NCBI GenBank assembly: GCA_012103375.1
Contig: WLWX01000001.1
Coordinates: 1 to 64,000 of the forward strand
Source of the DNA: Paracoccaceae bacterium
Lineage (GTDB): Bacteria > Pseudomonadota > Alphaproteobacteria > Rhodobacterales > Rhodobacteraceae
Length of the DNA: 64,000 bases
Direction: 5' to 3'
In this document: positions 45,417-53,911 of the stretch, piece by piece
How positions within the stretch are numbered: the stretch's first letter is position 1
Layout: the number at the start of each line of letters is the position of its first letter
The notes under the pieces: generated by a model
Told to the model about the DNA's origin: nothing
The model's input: only the letters and a program-made list of their open reading frames with translations
Database searches by the model: none
Position numbers and translations under genes: made by a program

Positions 45417-46295
45417 TCAGTCCAGCAGCGCCGCAACCTCGCCCGAGCGTGCCTCCAACGCCGCGCGCATCTTGCCAAACGCTGCTGCCTCCAGCTGGCG
45501 AATGCGTTCTTTCGACAACCCAAGCTCGCGCCCCAAACTGTCCAGCGTTCGCGGCTGATCGGCCAGTTTGCGTTCGCGCACGATCAGCCGTTCGCGCGGG
45601 CTGAGCTTGGTCATCGCGTCCAGCAGCCAGCCGCGCAGTTTTACCGTGTCGAGACGCGCGGCGACGGTCTGCTCGGCAATCGGGCCGTCATCGGCCAGCG
45701 CATCGACCCAGGCGCGGCCCTCATCATCACTGCTCTGCGTCGCATCCAGCGAATAGTCGCCCGACGCCAGCCGCCCCGACATCATCTCGACATCGGCCAG
45801 GGATACGCCGATTTCCGTGGCAATCGTCTGCTGCATCTGATGCTTGTCCAACGCCTCACCCCGCGCTGCCGCTTCGCGTTCCAGCCGCGCCTGGACGCGC
45901 CGCAGATTGAAAAACAGCGATTTCTGAGACGACGTACTGCCCGTCCTGACCATCGACCAGTTGCGCATCACATGTTCCTGCACCGACGCCCTGATCCACC
46001 ACATCGCATAGGTCGAAAACCGCACACCGCGATCCGGGTCGAACTTGTCCGCTGCCTTCATCAGCCCAAGCGAGGCTTCCTGCACCAGATCATTCATCGG
46101 CGCGCCATAGCGGCGGAATTTCGATGCCATCGAGATCGCCAACCGCATGTAGGCCGTGATCAGCCGATGCAGCGCGGCCTCATCCCGCTTGTCACGCCAG
46201 GCAAGCGCCAGCTCACGCTCATCCTCGGCACTCAGCATCTCGGCCTGCATGGCGCGACGATTGAAATTTTGATCCGCGGCGTGGTTTCCAGACAT
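45417..46295 (-). CDS. rpoH2: RNA polymerase sigma-32 factor, RpoH2-like
   Basis: About 292 residues from ATG 46295 with GGAGGGG upstream. Region 2 (DLVQEASLGLMKAADKFDPD, FSTYAMWWIRASVQEHVMRNWSMVR) and region 4 (LGRELGLSKERIRQLEAAAF) are clear; the RpoH box area is present. A second RpoH with an altered middle region is typical of Rhodobacterales, where RpoH2 serves oxidative/photooxidative stress. Divergent from cobP with a 93-nt promoter region. Confidence 0.85.
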   Translation of the reverse strand: MSGNHAADQNFNRRAMQAEMLSAEDERELALAWRDKRDEAALHRLITAYMRLAISMASKFRRYGAPMNDLVQEASLGLMKAADKFDPDRGVRFSTYAMWWIRASVQEHVMRNWSMVRTGSTSSQKSLFFNLRRVQARLEREAAARGEALDKHQMQQTIATEIGVSLADVEMMSGRLASGDYSLDATQSSDDEGRAWVDALADDGPIAEQTVAARLDTVKLRGWLLDAMTKLSPRERLIVRERKLADQPRTLDSLGRELGLSKERIRQLEAAAFGKMRAALEARSGEVAALLD

Positions 46296-46388
46296 GTTCC
46301 CCCCTCCAAGGGCGGCACGTTTAACTTGCGTGCACAGGAGTGTTACGAAAGAACACACGCATTCCGACCAAAGAAAGTTCAAAAAAAC

Positions 46389-46916
46389 ATGATGCAACGG
46401 GTGACGTTTCTGATCGGAGGCGCGTCTTCGGGTAAATCCGTGCTGGCAGAGCGCTGGGCGGTTGCGTCAGGTCTGCCGCGTTTGTACCTGGCCACGGCCG
46501 AGGGGCAAGACGCTGAAATGGCGGCGAAAATCGCCAACCATCAGGCCCAGCGCGGTGACGGATGGCGGGTAGTCACAGCACCGCTGGCACTGGCCGAGGC
46601 GTTGCGCGATGCGGGTCACGAAGGTGTGATCCTGCTGGATGGCATTACCCTGTGGCTTAGCAACATCATGCACACGGATGGCGATTTTTCACCCCGGATC
46701 GCAGCCCTGCTGGCCCAGATTGAGAATGCACCCGGCCCGCTGATCATCGTCTCGGACGAGGTTGGTCTGGGCCTGGTTCCCGACACGGCGCTGGGGCGGC
46801 GCTACCGGGATGCGCTCGGCAAACTCAACCAACAGATTGCGGCACGCTCCGACTGCGTTGTTGGCGTGATGGCCGGGCTGCCATTTGCGCTGAAGGGGCC
46901 GCTGCCCGATGTCTGA
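46389..46916 (+). CDS. cobP: Adenosylcobinamide kinase/adenosylcobinamide-phosphate guanylyltransferase
   Basis: 175 residues. Walker A GGASSGKSVLAE near the start and ILLDGITLWLSN, then IVSDEVGLGLVPDTALGR motif. Bifunctional enzyme of the nucleotide loop assembly in cobalamin synthesis. Start ATG 46389 or 46392. Overlaps the phosphatase gene by 8 nt. Confidence 0.92.
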   Translation: MMQRVTFLIGGASSGKSVLAERWAVASGLPRLYLATAEGQDAEMAAKIANHQAQRGDGWRVVTAPLALAEALRDAGHEGVILLDGITLWLSNIMHTDGDFSPRIAALLAQIENAPGPLIIVSDEVGLGLVPDTALGRRYRDALGKLNQQIAARSDCVVGVMAGLPFALKGPLPDV

Positions 46917-47493
46917 GGGCGCTACCTGGTGGTGGGTGCGCCACGGCCCGACACACGCCAAAACCTTCGTCGGCTGGCGCGACATTCCGGCGGATCTGAG
47001 TGACACGGCGCAATTGACACGCCTGTCCGCCTATCTGCCCGCCGATGCGTTGATTGTTGCGTCGCCGCTGATCCGTGCCAGTGAAACGGCGGACGCCATA
47101 CAGGATGCCCGAACGCGCCTGCCCGATGTGCCGGCATTGCGCGAATTCTCGTTCGGTGACTGGGACGGGCGCAGCTTTGACGACGTCGCGCGCACCGACC
47201 CCGACCTCAGCCGCGCCTATTGGGAAGATCCGGGCCACATCCGCCCCCCGAACGGCGAAAGCTGGCATGACGCCGCCGGGCGTGTTGCCCCCATCGTCGA
47301 CCAGATGAACCAGGATCATGCGGGCCGCGACATCATCGTAGTTGCCCATATCGGCATCATCATGACCCAGATCGCGCGTGCGACCAACCTCAGCCCTAGT
47401 CAGATCATTGGCCACCGGATCGACAACCTGTCGGTGACGCGCATCACCTATGGGTCGGGGTCAGTAGCCGATCCAATCAATCACCTTCCGTGA
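46909..47493 (+). CDS. Histidine phosphatase family protein (possible alpha-ribazole phosphatase)
   Basis: 194 residues, phosphoglycerate-mutase fold: WVRHGPTHAKTF with catalytic His, ASPLIRASETADAIQ, and VVAHIGIIMTQIAR second His. Coupling to cobP suggests CobC-like removal of phosphate from alpha-ribazole phosphate; a general phosphatase is also possible. Confidence 0.83.
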   Translation: MSEGATWWWVRHGPTHAKTFVGWRDIPADLSDTAQLTRLSAYLPADALIVASPLIRASETADAIQDARTRLPDVPALREFSFGDWDGRSFDDVARTDPDLSRAYWEDPGHIRPPNGESWHDAAGRVAPIVDQMNQDHAGRDIIVVAHIGIIMTQIARATNLSPSQIIGHRIDNLSVTRITYGSGSVADPINHLP

Positions 47494-47551
47494 CGCGCCA
47501 CTGCACAAATCGGAATTTCCGCACAGCACGACGCCCTGCTACGTTTCGCGA

Positions 47552-48419
47552 ATGACCTATGACCTCATCATCGGCGATCGCGCCTATTCCAGCTGGTCCC
47601 TGCGCGGCTGGCTGGTGTTCGAAGCCTTCGGCATCAAGCGGAACGTCACCCTGATTGATTTCACGGTCGGTAACGTCGCCGACCAACTGGCCAAATTCGC
47701 GCCCGCCAAAACCGTTCCCACGGTTCGCACCCCGGACGGCGCAATCCTTGGCGACAGCATCGCAATTGCCGAGGAGCTCGCCTCGCGCCACCCGGACGCG
47801 GGCATTTGGCCAGAAGATCCGCTGGCGCGGGCCACGGCGCGCAATCTGGTCGCCGAAATGCACGCAGGCTTCATGGCACTGCGCGAAGACTGCCCGATGA
47901 ACATGCGGGCCACCTATAGCGATTTCGAACCGTCCGAGGCGGTGCAGTCTGACTTGCGACGTCTGGAGGCGATCTGGTCCCATGCCCGCGCAACCTGCAA
48001 ACCGGATGGCCCGTGGCTGTGTGGGGCCTACTCCGCCGCCGACGTCTTTTTCGCGCCAGTTGCGGCGCGTATCGCCGGGTATGGTCTGAAAACCGCGCCC
48101 GAAGCACGGGCTTACGTCGACGCCCACCTCAATGACCCGGCTATTCCGCCGCTGGCGCGCCATGGGCCTCGTACGCGGAGAGGATCTGCCTTGGTATCGC
48201 CGCGACCATGCGCGCACCGACTGGCCTGGCCCCGCGCCATTGGTGGCCCATGCTGTTGAAAACGGTCCGTCAGAAAATGCCTTTTGCCCATATTCCGGCG
48301 ATCCGGTAACGCATTTCCTGTCTGTCGAGGGCCGCATCTTCGGCTTTTGCAATGCCTTTTGCCGCGACAAGACCCAGCCCGATCCGCTGGCCTGGCCCGA
48401 TTTCGCGGCCCTGTTCTGA
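47552..48419 (+). pseudogene. Glutathione S-transferase family gene with a frameshift
   Basis: GST N-terminal thioredoxin-fold (DRAYSSWSLRGWLVFEAFGIKRNV) and C-terminal domain run from ATG 47552 to about 48140; the frame then turns nonsense (PAIPPLARHGPR), while the normal tail continues in the +1 frame from 48144 as FRRWRAMGLVRGEDLPWYRR to TGA at 48419. A one-base insertion (A at 48143 or nearby) explains it. The restored protein would be about 288 residues with an extra zinc-like CPYSG/CNAFC tail. Could be true decay or a sequencing error. Confidence 0.75.
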
Positions 48420-48513
48420 CCTGCCCAGATCAAGAAATCACATTTCATTAACCTTTGTTAAAGACATTCCGCGTCAAGGGTTAACCATGTGTTACACAAC
48501 GTCCGCCTGACCC

Positions 48514-50028
48514 TTGGTCGCCCGCACCTACACCGTCGCCTTCGAAGGCGTTCAGGCCCGCCTGGTCGAGGTTCAATGCGCCATCACCGCCGGGCTGCCG
48601 GCCTTTTCGCTGGTCGGCCTGCCCGACAAGGCCGTCAGCGAAGCGCGCGACCGGGTGCGCGCGGCAATGTCGGCCCTGTCGCTGGCGCTGCCATCCAAGC
48701 GGATCACGATCAACCTGTCGCCTGCCGATATGCCCAAGGAAGGCTCTCACTTCGATCTGCCAATCGCGCTGTCGCTGCTTGCCGCGTTGGACATTCTGCC
48801 CGCCGAAGAAGTCGCCCAGACCGTCGCCATGGGGGAATTGTCGCTGGACGGCGCCCTTGTTGCGGTCAATGGCGCGCTGCCCGCAGCAATGGCCGCCGCC
48901 GAGGCTGATTGTTCCCTGCTCTGCCCCGCTGATTGTGGCGCCGAAGCCGCCTGGGTCGACGCAACGCGGGTTATTGGCGCGGCCTCACTCGGCGATGTGG
49001 TGCGCCACTTTTCCGGGCAGGCGCCGCTGTCGCCCGCCGAAGCGGGCGTTGCCAAACCGACCTGTTCCAGCATGGATCTGCGCGATGTGCGCGGCCAGGA
49101 ACGCGCCAAACGCGCGCTTGAGATTGCGGCCGCGGGCCGCCACCATTTGCTGATGGTTGGAACGCCGGGGTCCGGGAAATCCATGCTGGCGCAGCGCTTG
49201 CCCGGCATCCTGCCGCAGCTGACATCGATGGAGGCATTGGAAACCTCGATAATCCACTCGCTGACTGGCTTGCTGGACGCAGGCGGAATCAGCCGCGCGC
49301 GCCCGTTTCGCGAACCGCACCACACAGCTTCGATGGCGGCGATCGTGGGTGGCGGGCGCGGCGCGAAACCCGGTGAAATCTCGCTTGCGCACAACGGCGT
49401 TTTGTTTCTGGACGAATTCCCCGAGTACCCGCGTGCGGTTCTTGAAACCCTGCGCCAACCCATCGAAACCGGAGAGGTCGTGGTCGCCCGCGCCAACGCA
49501 CATGTGAAATACCCGTGCAAATTCATGCTGATCGCCGCCGCAAACCCGTGCCGCTGCGGATACCTGTCAGACCCGAGCCGCGCTTGCGGGCGGGCCCCGG
49601 CCTGTGGCGATGACTATCTGGGCAAGATTTCCGGCCCGCTGCTGGATCGGTTTGATTTGCGGGTCGAGGTTCCCCCCGTCGCCTACCGCGATCTGGATCT
49701 GCCAGAAGCTGCCGAGGGCACCGCCGAAGTCGCCCTTCGTGTCGGCGCGGCCCGCAACATCCAGGATAGCCGCTTTGCCGACATACCTCGCATGAGCGCC
49801 AATGCCGATATCGCAGGGGACGCGATGGAGGCCTTCGCAACACCCGATTCAGAAGGGCGCGACCTGCTGAACCGCGTGGCCGAAAAATTCGGCCTGTCGG
49901 CGCGCGGATATCACCGCATTCTGCGCGTCGCGCGCACAATCGCCGATCTGGCCGAATCAGATAATGTCAGGAAGCCGCATGTGGCCGAGGCTGTAGGTTA
50001 TCGCCTGTCCGTCTCAAAACTTCGCTGA
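48514..50028 (+). CDS. comM: YifB/ComM-family AAA+ ATPase (Mg-chelatase-like)
   Basis: 504 residues. N-terminal ChlI-like domain (VARTYTVAFEGVQARLVEVQC), Walker A GTPGSGKSMLAQRLPG (~residue 225), Walker B LFLDEFPEYPRAVLE, and a zinc-like CxC region (NPCRCGYLSDPSRACGRAPACG). ComM helps branch migration during natural transformation. The start must be TTG 48514, since an in-frame TGA lies two codons upstream at 48508-48510. Confidence 0.92.
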   Translation: MVARTYTVAFEGVQARLVEVQCAITAGLPAFSLVGLPDKAVSEARDRVRAAMSALSLALPSKRITINLSPADMPKEGSHFDLPIALSLLAALDILPAEEVAQTVAMGELSLDGALVAVNGALPAAMAAAEADCSLLCPADCGAEAAWVDATRVIGAASLGDVVRHFSGQAPLSPAEAGVAKPTCSSMDLRDVRGQERAKRALEIAAAGRHHLLMVGTPGSGKSMLAQRLPGILPQLTSMEALETSIIHSLTGLLDAGGISRARPFREPHHTASMAAIVGGGRGAKPGEISLAHNGVLFLDEFPEYPRAVLETLRQPIETGEVVVARANAHVKYPCKFMLIAAANPCRCGYLSDPSRACGRAPACGDDYLGKISGPLLDRFDLRVEVPPVAYRDLDLPEAAEGTAEVALRVGAARNIQDSRFADIPRMSANADIAGDAMEAFATPDSEGRDLLNRVAEKFGLSARGYHRILRVARTIADLAESDNVRKPHVAEAVGYRLSVSKLR

Positions 50029-50047
50029 GCGCCGGACTCTCATCTGC

Positions 50048-50992
50048 CTACCTCGCGATCCGCGCCTCAATCGCATCCCAGATCATGCCCGCAACATTGA
50101 TCCCGTCGAATCGCTCCAACTCCTGAATGCCGGTGGGCGAGGTTACATTGATCTCGGTCAGATAGTCTCCGATCACGTCGATCCCGACGAAGATCTGACC
50201 CTTTTCGCGCAGAAGCGGACCGATGCGCGCACAGATTTCACGGTCCCGATCCGAAAGTTCGACTTTCTCCGGGCGCCCACCCACATGCATGTTCGACCGT
50301 GTCTCACCCTGCGCGGGCACCCGATTGATGGCGCCCACCGGTACCCCATCCACCAGGATGACCCGTTTGTCCCCGGCGCTGACATCGGGCAGGAATTTCT
50401 GAACGATCAGCGGTTCGCGGTTCATACCGGAAAACATCTCGTGCAGGCTGGCCAGGTTTCCGTCATCCGGGCGCAGCCGGAACACGCCCGCACCGCCGTT
50501 GCCGTAAAGCGGCTTGAGGATGATATCGCCATGCTCGGCGCGGAAATCCTTCAGCACGTCCAGATCGCGGGCAATCGTCGTGGGCGGCGTCAGGTCGGGG
50601 AAATCCAGCACCAACAGCTTTTCAGGGTAATTGCGCACCCAGAACGGATCATTGACCACAAGCGTATTGGGATGGATGCGATCCAACAGATGGGTCGTCG
50701 TGATATACCCCATATCAAACGGCGGATCCTGGCGCAGCCAGACCACGTCAACCTCCGACAGATCAACGCGCGACTCTGCCCCCAGAACCGCGTGATTGCC
50801 CTGTTCGCGGCGCACCGACAGCGGCCAGCCGCGGGCGGTGATCCTGCCGCCAGAATACGCCAGCCTGTCCGGCGTATAGTAAAACAGCGAATGCCCACGC
50901 GCCTGCGCCTCTTCCGCAAGGCGAAAGCTGCTGTCGGCATTGATATCTACGGAACCGATCGGGTCCATCTGAAAGGCAACTGACAGGGGCAT
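50048..50992 (-). CDS. gshB: Glutathione synthase
   Basis: 314 residues, ATP-grasp fold: [25 protein letters not shown] at the N-terminus, [14 protein letters not shown] (ATP loop) and [17 protein letters not shown]. Joins glycine to gamma-glutamylcysteine. Convergent with comM, downstream of yraN. Confidence 0.95.
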   Translation of the reverse strand: MPLSVAFQMDPIGSVDINADSSFRLAEEAQARGHSLFYYTPDRLAYSGGRITARGWPLSVRREQGNHAVLGAESRVDLSEVDVVWLRQDPPFDMGYITTTHLLDRIHPNTLVVNDPFWVRNYPEKLLVLDFPDLTPPTTIARDLDVLKDFRAEHGDIILKPLYGNGGAGVFRLRPDDGNLASLHEMFSGMNREPLIVQKFLPDVSAGDKRVILVDGVPVGAINRVPAQGETRSNMHVGGRPEKVELSDRDREICARIGPLLREKGQIFVGIDVIGDYLTEINVTSPTGIQELERFDGINVAGMIWDAIEARIAR

Positions 50993-51082
50993 GGCAACCT
51001 CAATAAACGTGCCGCCCCTGTTTAGCGTTCAGAGATGCCAGCGCAACGCCTAGAAACCATGACCAGCGGGCCACATTCACCT

Positions 51083-51436
51083 TCAGGCCGCAAATGCGTT
51101 TTCGATAACGTCGATTTGCCCGACCCCATTGACCAGTGCCACGTCAAATCGCGATGGCGTCATCTGCCCAAGTGGCTCTCCGGCCAGGAATTCGCTGGCA
51201 GCAGCCCAGATGCGCCGCATCTGGCGCGACGACAGGCTTTCCGCTGCCCGCGCAAAATCCCGCGATTTTTTAACTTCGATAAAGACAACATCGTCCCCGT
51301 CGCGTGCGACAAGATCAATTTAGCCGCCCTTTCCACGCCAGCGCCGATGCGTCACAGCACGTCCATTGCGCTGATAGAGTTCCGCAACCTGATCTTCTGC
51401 CGCCAGCCCGGCGTGATATGAACATGATCCACTCAT
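51083..51436 (-). pseudogene. yraN: YraN-family endonuclease-like protein, broken by an in-frame stop
   Basis: From ATG 51436 (MSGSCSYHAGLAAEDQVAELY) the frame is good for 38 codons, then TAA at 51320-51322 and, with no frame change, IDLVARDGDDVVFIEVKKSRDF to TGA at 51083-51085: 117 codons in total, the family's usual length. The stop sits where the family has Glu in the GGEIDL motif, an active-site residue of this nuclease-like fold, so a single G-to-T change (GAA to TAA) fits. Uncoupled from rsmI by the MITE. Upstream sequence is now MITE, so translation may also be lost. Confidence 0.85.
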
Positions 51437-51440
51437 GGCT

Positions 51441-51658
51441 GATTGTGTTGAAAAACTCCGAAATCAGAGCGTCGCGGATTTCTTGCGAAAACCTATGAAG
51501 CGAAATAGTCGGAAAGCTTTGACCACGAGACAGCGCATGGCTGCGCGTGAGCGCATGTAGGCGATTTGGGCCGACCCCCGCGCCAAAAATTTAGGATCGG
51601 GCTGCATGGAAAGAAAAATCATCGTTCAGGCCCTAAAACGGAGTTTTTCAACACAATC
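51441..51658 (+). mobile_element. 218-bp MITE, copy 2
   Basis: Identical to copy 1 (29196-29413), same orientation, flanked by GGCT duplication (51437-51440 and 51659-51662). Removing it and one GGCT rebuilds ...AAGCCATGAGTGGA, in which the rsmI stop TGA overlaps the yraN ATG. It therefore cut a translationally coupled junction. Confidence 0.92.
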
Positions 51659-52536
51659 GGCTTATTCCCGATTTTCAGGGCGGCCTGATACACTTCGCGT
51701 CGCGGCAATGATAACGCCATCGCAACTTCGGCAACTGCATCCTTACGACTTAACCTTGCCATTGCATCCTCCAGAACCGCGTTCAGATCATCCGCTCCAC
51801 GGTCATCCGGCTTTCGATCCACCACCAGAACAATTTCGCCACGCGGCGGGTTGCCAGCAATGTCATCAACCAATTCCGCAAGCGTCTGGCGCCGAACCTC
51901 TTCAAACTTCTTGGTCAGTTCCCGGCACAGGGCCGCTTCAACATCCCCACCGAATATTGCACAAATATCCTTAACAGTTTCCAAACATCGTTTCGGGCTT
52001 TCATAGATCACCAATGTTGCGCCTGTGCGCACCAGCTCGCGCAGTGCGGCTAGGCGAGCCGCGCGCTTTGGTGGCAGAAACCCCGCAAACAGGAACCGGT
52101 CTGTGGGTAAGCCCGAGACGACGAGTGCCGAGATCACGGCTGATGGTCCGGGTGCGCCCTCAACATGATGCCCTGCGGCCACTGCCGCGCGCACCAGTGC
52201 AAAGCCCGGATCGGCAATGCCGGGCGTTCCGGCATCGCTTGTCGGGGCGATCGACTTCCCCTCCTCCAACAGCGCCAGAAGCTGTGGGCGGCGGCCAGCG
52301 CCGTTGTGATCGTTGTAGGATATCAGCGGGCGCTGGCGCAGGGAAATGCCATGCAGTTCCAGCAGATGCCGCGCCCGGCGCGTGTCTTCGGCCATCAGGA
52401 CGTCGGCGTCGCGAAGAATGTCCAAAGCGCGCAGCGTGATATCACGTGCATTACCGATCGGGGTCGCCACCAGGTACAGCCCAGCGGCCAATGCGGCACC
52501 TGCGCCGGGGTCAGATTTTGGGCCAGCGCCGGTCAC
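51619..52536 (-). CDS. rsmI: 16S rRNA (cytidine(1402)-2'-O)-methyltransferase
   Basis: 305 residues. SAM-dependent tetrapyrrole-methylase fold: LYLVATPIGNARDITLRALDIL, VLMAEDTRRARHLLELHGI, APGPSAVISALVVSGLPTDRFLFAGFLP. Methylates C1402 of 16S rRNA. The last 12 residues after KIGNKP (IVLKNSVLGPER) come from the MITE; the native protein ended at NKP. Core is intact so it is probably active. Confidence 0.93.
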   Translation of the reverse strand: MTGAGPKSDPGAGAALAAGLYLVATPIGNARDITLRALDILRDADVLMAEDTRRARHLLELHGISLRQRPLISYNDHNGAGRRPQLLALLEEGKSIAPTSDAGTPGIADPGFALVRAAVAAGHHVEGAPGPSAVISALVVSGLPTDRFLFAGFLPPKRAARLAALRELVRTGATLVIYESPKRCLETVKDICAIFGGDVEAALCRELTKKFEEVRRQTLAELVDDIAGNPPRGEIVLVVDRKPDDRGADDLNAVLEDAMARLSRKDAVAEVAMALSLPRREVYQAALKIGNKPIVLKNSVLGPER

Positions 52537-52692
52537 AGCAGGACGCCGCCACGCGGGCGGTCAGAGGAAGGTCGAGATTTACACCGTGTTGTGATCATCA
52601 TAGTGTCTTTTTGCTGCTGCCAAGGCACCCGTTGCCGCTTGTGACAGTGCGGGCATGTCCTGTTTTACTTTATAAGTCGACAAGGAAGTTCA

Positions 52693-53892
52693 ATGCCCGC
52701 CTTATCTTCTATTTCCCGCCGGATCGCATTTGCCTGTGTCGCGTTGGTCGCCGGTTTTGCCCTATCTGCTTGCGAACCCATAGATTTCCGCAATTTCGGC
52801 GGCTTTGGCGGCGCAGGCGCGGGCCCCGGGATTGATACCACGCGCGCGGTTCCCGTCGCGCTGCTGGTGCCGCGTTCATCTGCCGAGGGTGGCCAGATCA
52901 TTGCCGCCAGCCTGGAAAACGCCGCCCGGATGGCGATCCAGGATCTTGGAGGCGCATCAATTGACCTGCGTGTTTACGACACAGCCGGACAGGCCGGGCA
53001 GGCATCCATCGTCGCCCAGCAGGCCGTGGCCGAGGGCGCGCAGATCATCGTCGGCCCGTTCTTTGCCGCCTCGGCCAATGCCGCAGGTCTTGCAGTCGCC
53101 CCGCAGGGCGTCAACGTTCTGGCGTTTTCCAACAACACTGCCGTGGCAGGCGGCAATGTTTTCGTTCTGGGCAACACGTTCCAGAATTCGGCCAACCGGT
53201 TGGTCAGCTATGCGTCCAGCCAGGGCAAGGGCAAGATGTATATCATCCACGCACAAGACGCCGCTGAAGAGATTGGCGCGACGGCGATCCGAAATGCCGT
53301 CGGCAATTCGGTGCAGGCCGAACTGGTCGGCTCTGGCTCTTTTCCGCTGTCGCAACAGGGTGTGACGCGGGCGATTTCGGGCTTCTCCAAAGATGCCAAA
53401 TCCTCGGGGGCGCAATCTGTTTTCTTCACCTCGGGTACGGCTGGCGCGATGCCTTTCCTGGCTGATCTGCTTCCAGGTGCCGGTTTGCCGCCTTCGGCAG
53501 TGCAGTATATCGGGCTTCAACGACTTGATATCCCGTCAAGCGCCCTGTCGCTGGGCGGATTGCAGGGCAGTTGGTTCGCTATCCCCGATCCGTCGCTGGC
53601 CGCCGGATTCCGCGCGCGGTATTCCGAGCGTTTCGGCACGGACCCGCATCCGACCGCGGGCCTGGCATACGACGGCATCGCTGCTGTGGGCGCGCTGGTC
53701 TCGGAAGGATCGCGCGATGCGCTGAGCGTGCGCAGCCTGACCCGCAGCGCCGGGTTCGTCGGAACCGGTGGCGTCTGGCGGTTGCGCACCGATGGCACCA
53801 ATGACCGCGCATTGGCCGTGGCCCAGATCCGAAACAATCAGGTCAGCATCATTGACCCCGCGCCCAGAAGCTTCGGTGGCGCCGGTTTCTGA
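52693..53892 (+). CDS. Penicillin-binding protein activator (LpoA-like lipoprotein)
   Basis: 399 residues with lipobox (ALSACEP) after a signal and an ABC-type leucine-binding-like fold (VAVALLVPRSSAEG... AARMAIQDL, IIVGPFFAASANAAGL). In other bacteria LpoA-type proteins activate a class A PBP in the periplasm. Divergent from rsmI; promoter region 52537-52692 has TATAAG. SD AAGGAAG. Confidence 0.85.
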   Translation: MPALSSISRRIAFACVALVAGFALSACEPIDFRNFGGFGGAGAGPGIDTTRAVPVALLVPRSSAEGGQIIAASLENAARMAIQDLGGASIDLRVYDTAGQAGQASIVAQQAVAEGAQIIVGPFFAASANAAGLAVAPQGVNVLAFSNNTAVAGGNVFVLGNTFQNSANRLVSYASSQGKGKMYIIHAQDAAEEIGATAIRNAVGNSVQAELVGSGSFPLSQQGVTRAISGFSKDAKSSGAQSVFFTSGTAGAMPFLADLLPGAGLPPSAVQYIGLQRLDIPSSALSLGGLQGSWFAIPDPSLAAGFRARYSERFGTDPHPTAGLAYDGIAAVGALVSEGSRDALSVRSLTRSAGFVGTGGVWRLRTDGTNDRALAVAQIRNNQVSIIDPAPRSFGGAGF

Positions 53893-53911
53893 AACGGCCG
53901 GGTCACTGAAC

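Noticed and set aside
46296-46388. Cobalamin riboswitch before cobP
   Set aside because: The gap is only 93 nt and shows none of the conserved B12-box sequence.
51035-51421. 128-codon plus-strand frame
   Set aside because: Antisense of the yraN pseudogene, which reads well on the minus strand apart from one stop.
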